From positions 186,001-250,000 of the forward strand of contig JAPOVL010000013.1 in NCBI GenBank assembly GCA_026708115.1: a DNA stretch of 64,000 nucleotides. Reading direction: 5' to 3'. Both the position numbers and the translations under genes were made by a program. This stretch comes from Chloroflexota bacterium. GTDB taxonomy: Bacteria > Chloroflexota > Anaerolineae > Aggregatilineales > Phototrophicaceae. The notes below the pieces were generated by a model. That model was not told the origin of the DNA. It was given only the letters and a program-made list of their open reading frames with translations, and did no database searches. Of the stretch, positions 24,069 through 30,363 are shown piece after piece. The stretch's first letter is position 1. Each line of letters opens with the position of its first letter.

Positions 24069-24722
24069 TCAATATAACAACAGGGGCGGTTGTATGCGCA
24101 GCCAATCGGGCGCGTTGTCTTTAAGCGCTGAGAGTACGGCGTCGAAGACTTGCGGGAATGGCGGATTGGCATCCACTTCGACAATGCGTTCGCCTTTTTC
24201 CCGAAGCAGTGCGACGCCTGCGTCATACTTCGCGGCGCGCTGCGAGAAATTATTCTCGAAGAGGTCGGGCTCTGTCAGGCGCCGGCGCAAGCGAGTGGCG
24301 GCTTCTACAGGTGAAATGCGCAGAAAAATCGTCAGGTCGGGCGGGCGCGCCCAGCGGTTCAAGGCGAGCACATCCTCCATACTGATGACTCCCGTCGCTT
24401 GATAAACCAATGATGACAGCAGGTAGCGGTCGCAGATGACGATGCGCCGCCCGCAGTTCAAAAACGGCTCGATGAATGTTTCCAAGTGATCCATGCGGTT
24501 TATCGCAAATGCCTGCGCCAGCATCACCGGGCTTAAACTGATCTGCCTGGCCAACACCTTCCGTAATTCACCCCCCAGCAGACAGTCCTCGTCCGGTTCG
24601 CTGGTAAGCAACACATCGCCGCTATGCGATTGGAAGAGGATATCAAACAGTTGCCAGGCATTGGCAGTCTTGCCAGCGCCGTCCACGCCTTCGATTACAA
24701 TGAAGAAACTGCCGTCGGACAT
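24069..24722 (-). CDS. tmk: Thymidylate kinase
   Basis: This 217-residue P-loop kinase phosphorylates dTMP to dTDP. The P-loop is EGVDGAGKT (11-19). The DR(Y/H) motif with following substrate helix is DRYLLSSLVYQATG (about 98-111), and the lid segment is LRRRLTEPDLFENN. The second half (YDAGVALLREKGERIVEVDAN) is typical. It ends 143 nt before the radical SAM start on the same strand, with a strong promoter in between, so the two are probably transcribed separately. The divergent amidase gene begins 137 nt upstream. Confidence 0.88.
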   Translation of the reverse strand: MSDGSFFIVIEGVDGAGKTANAWQLFDILFQSHSGDVLLTSEPDEDCLLGGELRKVLARQISLSPVMLAQAFAINRMDHLETFIEPFLNCGRRIVICDRYLLSSLVYQATGVISMEDVLALNRWARPPDLTIFLRISPVEAATRLRRRLTEPDLFENNFSQRAAKYDAGVALLREKGERIVEVDANPPFPQVFDAVLSALKDNAPDWLRIQPPLLLY

Positions 24723-24859
24723 CCCGCCACTCGATCGCTTCTGTCATCTCACGCGGATTGTAGCATAACTGCGCGCAAAAGGTTTGGCAATCGGCGAGGC
24801 GTTGCCACAGAGAAAGCAATATAATCGCAGAGGAGCCAATTGAGCGCTGGACTGGAAAC

Positions 24860-25669
24860 GTGAGAAGAGGCCCGCATACATCAGTCAGGAAGGTCTCCCG
24901 GCGTCAATTCCTGAGTCGCATGGCGGCGATGGGCGCGGCGGGCGGCGCCTTGGCGGCGGGGGGATTGATCGCCGGGCTGGTGGCGTCTCGGCCGCAAATC
25001 GTGGTGCTGCCGAACAACGGGGCTTTACCTGAATTGCAGCCGAGTGATAGCCGACCCAGGATCGTCAGTCGGAGTGAGTGGGGCGCCTTGTCCGTAGATC
25101 ACACCGCCCGCAATGAAAATGGGTTGTACAGGAAAGGCAGCAATCCCTATGGCTGGTACGTTTATCCCGCCTCGCTGCGCGAGAGCTATCAGACCCTGAT
25201 AATCCATCACAGCGCGGTTTATGAGGCTGACGGACCCGCGACACTGATGGAAATACAGCGCCTGCATCGGGAAGATCGCGGCTGGGCGGACGTCGGATAC
25301 CACTTCATGGTGGACAAAGACGGCACAATCTACGAGGGGCGCGCCTTGACGGCGCGGGGCGCGCATACCGCTGGATTCAACACGGGCAGCGCCGGCATCT
25401 GTCTCTTGGGCGATTTTCGCTTTGAGGCGCCCTCAAAAGACCAGTTGGATGCGACGCTGAGTCTAATTCGCTGGCTGGTTGATTTGCTGAGCCCCACACA
25501 TCTGGCCGGGCACCAGCAGTTCAATCCGGCGACGATATGCCCGGGTCCCTTCTTGTCGGCGGAAATGGAGGGACTGGCGCGCGCGGCCGGGCTGCGCTTC
25601 GGCATCGACGGCTATCGGCCCGCTGCAGACGCGGCTGACGGATGCGGATGCTGTACTTGCGCGCTGTAA
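24860..25669 (+). CDS. Tat-exported peptidoglycan amidase (PGRP/Amidase_2)
   Basis: This 269-residue protein begins at a GTG. Its twin-arginine signal is SRRQFLSRM (RR at 14-15), followed by the hydrophobic stretch AAMGAAGGALAAGGLIAGLVA, so it is exported folded. Zinc ligands of the N-acetylmuramoyl-L-alanine amidase type are visible in LIIHHSAVY, GAHTAGFN and ATICPGP. GYHFMVDKDGTIYEGR is the signature of the fold. It cleaves the peptide side chain from the glycan in the wall. The C-terminus ends DAADGCGCCTCAL, a five-cysteine cluster with no counterpart in the usual family. The start is not certain because no strong ribosome site lies directly before the GTG. Confidence 0.88.
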   Translation: MRRGPHTSVRKVSRRQFLSRMAAMGAAGGALAAGGLIAGLVASRPQIVVLPNNGALPELQPSDSRPRIVSRSEWGALSVDHTARNENGLYRKGSNPYGWYVYPASLRESYQTLIIHHSAVYEADGPATLMEIQRLHREDRGWADVGYHFMVDKDGTIYEGRALTARGAHTAGFNTGSAGICLLGDFRFEAPSKDQLDATLSLIRWLVDLLSPTHLAGHQQFNPATICPGPFLSAEMEGLARAAGLRFGIDGYRPAADAADGCGCCTCAL

Positions 25670-25718
25670 TTATGGGTATGTCTCTAAGTTACTGCACGCG
25701 CCGCGGTAACGAGGTGAA

Positions 25719-25748
25719 CTGACTTTTAGCGAGCATCTGTCTTATAAT
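25719..25748 (+). promoter_or_regulatory. Predicted promoter of the pterin dehydratase gene
   Basis: A consensus TATAAT (25743-25748) is paired with a weak CTGACT (25719-25724), 18-nt spacing. The start codon follows 44 nt after the -10 hexamer. Confidence 0.45.
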
Positions 25749-25792
25749 GTCTGAGATCGACTCCGACAACAAACGAGCAAGGGGAAAATGAC

Positions 25793-26086
25793 ATGACAAC
25801 TGCCTTGAGCGATGCCGAAATCGACGAGGGACTGGCAGGGTTGAACGACTGGTCCCGCGATGGCGATGTCTTGGTGAAGTCCTTCAAGTTTGACAGTTAC
25901 CTGGCCGGGCTGGCATTCGCAACGACGGTGGGTGTGATCGCGGAGGGATTGAACCATCACCCCGACATGAGTATCGGCTGGCGGCGCGTGACGGTCTCCT
26001 TCACCACGCATGATGCGGGTAACAAGCTGTCGGCGAAGGATTTCGCTGCCGCGAAAGCAATAGAAGCGGTCGGTTTCCCGAGATAG
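25793..26086 (+). CDS. Pterin-4a-carbinolamine dehydratase
   Basis: This 97-residue protein has the family motif: AEGLNHHPDMSIGWRRVTVSFTTHDAGNKLS contains the histidine pair and the later T-H-D that dehydrate the pterin carbinolamine. The enzyme regenerates tetrahydrobiopterin after aromatic amino acid hydroxylation, and in many bacteria it is a stand-alone gene with a pterin-salvage role. An AAGGGG ribosome site lies 8 nt before the ATG. No phenylalanine hydroxylase is adjacent. Confidence 0.88.
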   Translation: MTTALSDAEIDEGLAGLNDWSRDGDVLVKSFKFDSYLAGLAFATTVGVIAEGLNHHPDMSIGWRRVTVSFTTHDAGNKLSAKDFAAAKAIEAVGFPR

Positions 26087-26141
26087 ACGGCTTCCTACGC
26101 AAACTCTGCAGACGCTTGTATAACCTTTTGGGAGGTTCGGC

Positions 26142-27206
26142 TTGCGACTGCTGCTCTTTAATCTGGCGACCGATGCGAGCGATCCTGTTCTGGGATTCGG
26201 CAGTGTCTGGATACGCGAGTTGGCGGGACATTGTGCGACGATCGACGTCATCACCATGTATCGCGGCGCGGTGGATCTGCCGGGCAACGTGCGGGTGTAT
26301 TCGGCCGGGCGCGAACATGGTTGGAGCAAAGCGAGACGCCTGACCGCGTTCTATCGGCATTTGACGCGGCTGCTGTCGGCGGGCTGTTACGACGTTTGCT
26401 TCGCGCATATGATGCCGTTGTTTGCCGCGCTGGCGGGACCGCTGTTGAATGCGCGCGGCATTCCGCTGGTCTTGTGGTACGCGCATCGTCAAGAGACGCG
26501 GCAGTTGCGGCTGGGCGCCGCGATGTCCTGGCGCGCGGTGACATCGGTCGCGACCAGCTTCCCCTTTGCGACGGACAAGTTGCGCGTGGTCGGGCAGGGC
26601 ATCGATACGGACTTTTACGCGCCGGCGCCGCGCGCTGAATCGGCGCAAGATGAACGCTCGCTTATTCTGCAGGTGGCGCGGCTGGCGGCGATCAAACATC
26701 AGGCGACGACGATTCGGGCGGCAGCGGGTATTGACGCGCAACTGGCGTTCGTGGGGGGCGTGCAGCCCGGCTATCCCGGCGACTATCGTGGGGAACTGGC
26801 GGCGCTGTGCGCGGAACTTGGCCAGTGCTGTCGCTTTACCGGCGACGTGGCGGCGGCGGGCGTGCGGGACTGGAACCGGCGGGCGACGATCGCGGTGAAT
26901 ACCAGCCCGGTGGGCCTCTTCGACAAATCGGCGCTGGAGAGCATGGCCTGCGCGCTGCCGACGGTGGTCTGCAATCCAGCATTCGCGCCGGTGCTGGGCG
27001 AGCAGCGCGATCTGCTGATGATTGACGGGCCAGAGGACGTGACCGGCTTGCGCGAGCGCCTGACGCATTTGCTGGCATTGCCCGAGGGCGAACGCGCGCG
27101 AATCGGGCAGGCGCTGCGGGCGGGCGTCATGCGCGAGCACAGCCTGCAGACCTTGATCGGGCGCCTGCTCTCGGTATTCGAAAGCGGCGAATTGCCGCCG
27201 GCATGA
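26142..27206 (+). CDS. Glycosyltransferase, GT4-like
   Basis: This 354-residue protein begins at TTG (26142), chosen because GGAGG lies 6 nt upstream. It has the two Rossmann halves of GT-B transferases. A central VGQGIDTDFYAPAPR resembles the GV.....F.P motif, LQVARLAAIKHQATTIRAA is the family's donor-side helix, and TSPVGLFDKSALESMACALPTVV is the E..A.G.P.V-type nucleotide-sugar site (here E with M/A variations). It is probably cytoplasmic or membrane-associated and transfers a sugar onto an acceptor of the cell surface. The acceptor is unknown. It converges on the flavoprotein gene (5-nt gap). Confidence 0.85.
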   Translation: MRLLLFNLATDASDPVLGFGSVWIRELAGHCATIDVITMYRGAVDLPGNVRVYSAGREHGWSKARRLTAFYRHLTRLLSAGCYDVCFAHMMPLFAALAGPLLNARGIPLVLWYAHRQETRQLRLGAAMSWRAVTSVATSFPFATDKLRVVGQGIDTDFYAPAPRAESAQDERSLILQVARLAAIKHQATTIRAAAGIDAQLAFVGGVQPGYPGDYRGELAALCAELGQCCRFTGDVAAAGVRDWNRRATIAVNTSPVGLFDKSALESMACALPTVVCNPAFAPVLGEQRDLLMIDGPEDVTGLRERLTHLLALPEGERARIGQALRAGVMREHSLQTLIGRLLSVFESGELPPA

Positions 27207-27210
27207 CGAG

Positions 27211-27702
27211 CTAGCCGGCGTAGCTCCAGCCCAGCTGGGTGAGCGAGAGCACATCGGGCGGATCGGCCGCTTTCATGACATCGGCATTGATGGCCTCGCC
27301 AACCACGATGTCGTGGTCGCCGCCGACATCGACGATCTGCGTCACCTTGCATTCGATGTAAGCCGCAGCGTCCGCCAGGACGGGCACGCCAGTGCGCGGC
27401 GCGGGGCTGAACTGCGCCTCGTTCATCTTTTCGGGCTTCTTGGCGCGCCCGCTGGTGACGCCCATGATGGCGTCCTTGTCGCTTTGCAGGAAGAGATTCA
27501 ATCCGAAGACTTGACCCGATTCCAGCAGACCGTGCGAGTAACAAGATTTCTGAATGCCGACAGCGAGCAGGCGCGGCTCGTAGGACATTTGCGACACCCA
27601 GTTGACCACCATGGCGTTGACATCGTCGCCGCTTTTGGTGGTGAAGGAATAAAAGCCGTAGGGCATCATTTTCAAGGCATCTTTGATCTTGTCGTCAGAC
27701 AT
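27211..27702 (-). CDS. Flavin reductase-like FMN-binding protein
   Basis: This 163-residue protein begins DALKMMPYGFYSFTTKSGDDVNAMVVNWVSQMSYEPRLLAVGIQK, the split-barrel FMN-binding domain of the flavin reductase-like family, and continues FGLNLF and CKV..IVDVGGDHDIVVGEA. Members reduce flavins or oxidise diverse compounds using FMN. The ATG at 27702 is set by a CAGGAG ribosome site; a longer frame to 27816 overlaps the MscL gene and has no support. It follows mscL by 58 nt on the same strand. Confidence 0.85.
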   Translation of the reverse strand: MSDDKIKDALKMMPYGFYSFTTKSGDDVNAMVVNWVSQMSYEPRLLAVGIQKSCYSHGLLESGQVFGLNLFLQSDKDAIMGVTSGRAKKPEKMNEAQFSPAPRTGVPVLADAAAYIECKVTQIVDVGGDHDIVVGEAINADVMKAADPPDVLSLTQLGWSYAG

Positions 27703-27760
27703 AATGTTTATCTCCTGAGCATTAGAAGTGCCTAGACTATAGCCGATGATGGCTGCCCTG

Positions 27761-28264
27761 TCATGCCTTGTCCAACTGCGCTGAAATGCGCTCCAGCACT
27801 TCGAGGATCTTCTCATCCGTGCTCGGTTCCGGTTCGGGCTCTGGCTCTGGTTCGGGCTCGGGTTCCGGTTCCGGTTCCGGCTCGTCGTCTTCGACGATAT
27901 CTTCCACGACGTCTTGCATGTGATTGACGAACTTGACGAGGAAGAAGATGGCGGCGGCGGTGATGAGAAAGTCGATCACGACATTGACGAAGTTGCCGAT
28001 ATTGATGGTGGCGACGGTTTCGGCGGCGACTTCGCGGCCGAAGTTGAGAAAGTCGAGCGGGATGACCCAATGGGAAAAGTCGAGCCCGCCGGTGAGTTGG
28101 CCGATGGGCGGGGTGACGACGTCCTTGACGAGCGAGGTGGTGATGCTCTTGAAGGCGGCGCCGATGATGATGCCGACGGCGAGGTCGACGACATTGCCGC
28201 GCATGACGAAGGTCTTGAATTCGGCGCTGACGCTTTGCGCTTGGTTGCGGAGTCCTTGAAACAT
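27761..28264 (-). CDS. mscL: Large-conductance mechanosensitive channel MscL with Glu-Pro linker
   Basis: This 167-residue inner-membrane channel opens on membrane tension to release solutes during osmotic downshock. N-terminal FQGLRNQAQSVSAEFKTFVMRGNVVDLAVGIIIGAAF is the diagnostic MscL helix and pore lining. The second helix is FVNVVIDFLITAAAIFFLVKFVN. After it comes an acidic (EP) repeat of about ten Glu-Pro units, then a helical tail (KILEVLERISAQLDKA). The usual family length is about 130-150 residues, so the EP linker is an insertion. The start at 28264 is chosen over one at 28297 because a CAGGGAGA ribosome site precedes it and FQGLRN is the canonical start. Confidence 0.9.
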   Translation of the reverse strand: MFQGLRNQAQSVSAEFKTFVMRGNVVDLAVGIIIGAAFKSITTSLVKDVVTPPIGQLTGGLDFSHWVIPLDFLNFGREVAAETVATINIGNFVNVVIDFLITAAAIFFLVKFVNHMQDVVEDIVEDDEPEPEPEPEPEPEPEPEPEPSTDEKILEVLERISAQLDKA

Positions 28265-28484
28265 GGTTTGTTCTCCCTGATTGGCGGATGGTTTCATTTT
28301 AGCAGGGCTGGAGATTCACCACAGCCGCTCGGCGCGTAAGCGGCGAATCGTCCACAAGCATGTCGCGCTCACAGAGAATAACAAACCCTCTCGTCGCATG
28401 AGCGAGGCGCACTGGCTTAATGAGGCGCAATGCGTCCTCAAATGCCCGGAGTTTGCCCTGATATTGCCCCCTTTTTGAGCAACA

Positions 28485-28527
28485 GTATAGATACAGTATG
28501 TATACGGGGGGGGGGGGGGTACCCCCT
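28485..28527 (+). repeat. Two-copy dispersed repeat, copy 2 with G14 run
   Basis: GTATAGATAC, AGTATGTATAC, a run of 14 G, and TACCCCCT in order match the minus strand of 6868-6908 with one base change and a longer G-run. The run is likely to vary in length by slippage. Confidence 0.6.
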
Positions 28528-28801
28528 CCCCAGATCGGAAGCTGCGGGCAGGCCAGGTTGACAGTGGCAGGCTGTGGGCAAGAAAGCGCTGGGACTGCGC
28601 TATGTCCGAAGGTGGCGGGAATGGGCCGGATTGGGAAGCGAGTGAAGGCGGTCATGGCCTGAGGGTAGCAGATTTGGGGTGTGCGGTGGCGACTGGATGG
28701 TCGCGGTATGCCCCCACCCGGGGTCCCACAAGGAGGGAGGGGCTTACTAGACCAGCGAGGGCGCCGAGGACACCGAGGATTACTATTCTGAATGCGGAGT
28801 T

Positions 28802-28821
28802 CGCCCGTCATCGGGCGTTTT
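28802..28821 (+). terminator. Terminator-like hairpin
   Basis: CGCCCG-TCAT-CGGGCG is a 6-bp GC stem directly followed by TTTT (28818-28821). No gene ends upstream on the plus strand within 500 nt, so it may serve a lost gene or insulate the coiled-coil pair. Confidence 0.35.
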
Positions 28822-28913
28822 GGCGCCGGCAGAGAAACTTTGCCGGGCGTGGAATTCGGTATAGAATATGACTTGAACGAGACGCGGCGCATGGAAGCTA
28901 ACGGAGAGACGGC

Positions 28914-29201
28914 ATGGCGACGACAGATATACGTTTGGAACGGATCAAGCAGGAGTACGTGGGTTTGCGGGACGCGCAAGACGCGTTGATGGACAGGATT
29001 GATACATACGAAGCGGCGCTGCTTGGATTGACTGAATCAGTCGCGGCAAACCGTGACTTGATCATGGCGAACCGGGAGTCAATCATAGCAAACCATGAGT
29101 GGACGCAGCGACAGTTCGCGGATTTGCATGAGAAGATGGATGCGGTCATGAAGCACTTGAAAGTGCCTTACAAGCCGCCTGCGGGCTTTGTGAAGGAATG
29201 A
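28914..29201 (+). CDS. Small coiled-coil protein, paralogue 1
   Basis: This 95-residue protein is almost wholly helical with heptad-like hydrophobic spacing (IRLERIKQEYVGLRDAQDALMDRIDTYEAALLGLTESV). A short IANRESI insert follows, and the conserved end is MKHLKVPYKPPAGFVKE. No membrane segment or known motif is present. It is followed 4 nt later by a shorter paralogue with the same start, middle (FEAALLGLTE) and tail (KVPPKPPAGFVKE). The tail is proline-rich and identical in spirit, suggesting a docking peptide. Function is unknown; possibly a structural or partner-binding adaptor. The stop is directly followed by the next gene, so the two are cotranscribed. Confidence 0.65.
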   Translation: MATTDIRLERIKQEYVGLRDAQDALMDRIDTYEAALLGLTESVAANRDLIMANRESIIANHEWTQRQFADLHEKMDAVMKHLKVPYKPPAGFVKE

Positions 29202-29205
29202 GCGC

Positions 29206-29442
29206 ATGGCAGCCACAAGCGATACTCGTTTCAAGCGCATGCAAGGACAATATCAGACCTTGCATGACGCGCAAGATGAATTGTTTGACAAGGTAGATAG
29301 TTTCGAAGCGGCGCTGCTGGGATTGACGGAAGCGGTCGTTCGCAACGGCGAGCGGATTGATGCGCTTGATGAGAAAATGGACAGGCTCATGGCACATCTG
29401 AAAGTGCCGCCCAAGCCGCCTGCGGGTTTCGTGAAGGAATGA
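29206..29442 (+). CDS. Small coiled-coil protein, paralogue 2
   Basis: This 78-residue protein is a shortened version of the preceding gene. It shares TRFKRMQGQYQTLHDAQDELFDKVDSFEAALLGLTEAV with the same hydrophobic spacing and the tail MAHLKVPPKPPAGFVKE, but lacks the inserted NRDLIMANRESIIANHEWTQ-type segment. It starts 4 nt after the first paralogue's stop. The pair arose by tandem duplication, with strong constraint on the final VP.KPPAGFVKE. No function is known to me. Confidence 0.65.
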   Translation: MAATSDTRFKRMQGQYQTLHDAQDELFDKVDSFEAALLGLTEAVVRNGERIDALDEKMDRLMAHLKVPPKPPAGFVKE

Positions 29443-29492
29443 GATTGGGGCGGGTGATTCGGCTCAGAGGGGCGGAGGGCGCAGTGGTTTTT

Positions 29493-30320
29493 TCACCACA
29501 ATGGAATAGGCGCAGGCATAGGTAATGAATCAGTTATGTCGTCGACTCCAGTGATTGGGTTCAGTCCGTCGCTAATGCGTATTATGTTAATCTGATTCAA
29601 CAGATCTTCTTCAAATTCACGATATTTGCTCAAATCCATTCCCTCATAGTACTCTTCACCATCGGGCATGGTAGCGCCCACGAAGACTGCTCCGGTTAGA
29701 TCCGCTCCCAGAAGGCTTGCTCCTGTGAGATCTGCGTTAATCAAGACAGCACGCGTGAGGTTTGCTTTATAAAATTTTGTACGCTGCAAATTTGCCTGTA
29801 GAAATACTGTCCCCTGCAGTTTCGCGTAGTAAAACTCGGCATCTTGTAATTCTGCTGCCATCAAATTTGACTGCTGAAGATTTGCGTCTTCCAGGTTCGC
29901 CCCTTTCAAGTTTGCATTTGTTAGTTTTGCACCCTTAAGTAATCCCTTGTCGCCTGTTAGCCAATTCTTTTCCCGCAACCATTCCACTGCGGTTGTCGCA
30001 AGATCATTAGAGCGACTGCCCGCTTCTCGAATCAGACGGCGCTTAAGCTCTGCTGTCTGCCGCTCTTCTTCACGTTGCGCCTGCTCTTGCTCGCGCTCTC
30101 GCTCACGACGCTCATAAAATCGGTCAACAATGACGACAGTAAAGCCGATACTGATCACAACTCCAATGATTTCGGTGTAGATATTCGTTACATAGTCTGC
30201 GCCACCAATCCAACCCAATACAAAAATCGCTAGCACGATAAGAGCAACAAGAACGAACCGGGCAGTCCACCAAAAACGTTTACCGCGCCGGTCAAGGAAG
30301 CGCTTTATGTCGTTCACCAA
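29493..30320 (-). CDS. Membrane-anchored pentapeptide-repeat protein
   Basis: This 275-residue protein has two membrane helices near the N-terminus (about 20-40 FVLVALIVLAIFVLGWIGG and 48-66 IYTEIIGVVISIGFTVVIV) and a charged coiled coil (RREREREQEQAQREEERQTAELKRR). About 17 pentapeptide repeats (A(N/D)LXX) follow at residues 128-210, for example KLTNANLKGANLEDANLQQSNL. The repeats form a right-handed beta-helix mimicking DNA or binding proteins. The C-terminal tail is acidic. It converges on the coiled-coil genes and is followed in the upstream direction, same strand, by the Type IIG enzyme (43-nt gap). An association with membrane stress or with defence is possible but not shown. Confidence 0.8.
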   Translation of the reverse strand: MVNDIKRFLDRRGKRFWWTARFVLVALIVLAIFVLGWIGGADYVTNIYTEIIGVVISIGFTVVIVDRFYERREREREQEQAQREEERQTAELKRRLIREAGSRSNDLATTAVEWLREKNWLTGDKGLLKGAKLTNANLKGANLEDANLQQSNLMAAELQDAEFYYAKLQGTVFLQANLQRTKFYKANLTRAVLINADLTGASLLGADLTGAVFVGATMPDGEEYYEGMDLSKYREFEEDLLNQINIIRISDGLNPITGVDDITDSLPMPAPIPLW

Positions 30321-30363
30321 ACTCCCTATGTGCCCTTAATGCCTTTGTGTCTTTGTGGTGAAA

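Larger units (their letters stand above)
28265..28913. other. Gene-free accessory stretch with repeat copy 2 and a G-run
   Basis: No gene is supported in this 649-nt stretch. It contains the second copy of the dispersed repeat (28485-28527) with a 14-base G-run (28506-28519), and a terminator-like hairpin (28802-28821). A long open frame on the minus strand (28299-28979) is low-complexity (PPPP, SSRHRTP) and arises largely from the repeats. The base composition is G-skewed on the plus strand compared with neighbouring genes. Confidence 0.5.

Noticed and set aside
26001..27254. 417-residue open frame antisense to the GT4 gene
   Set aside because: Arginine/histidine-rich shadow of a GC-rich gene.
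28321..28400. Weak similarity with 47490-47570 (shared gagaataacaa and gccgctcg strings)
   Set aside because: Too short and gapped to claim as a repeat without a genome-wide search.
28299..28979. 226-residue minus-strand frame over the repeat region
   Set aside because: Proline/arginine low complexity, crosses the G-run repeat and a hairpin; peptide similarity with a frame near 6.8 kb is due to the shared DNA repeat.
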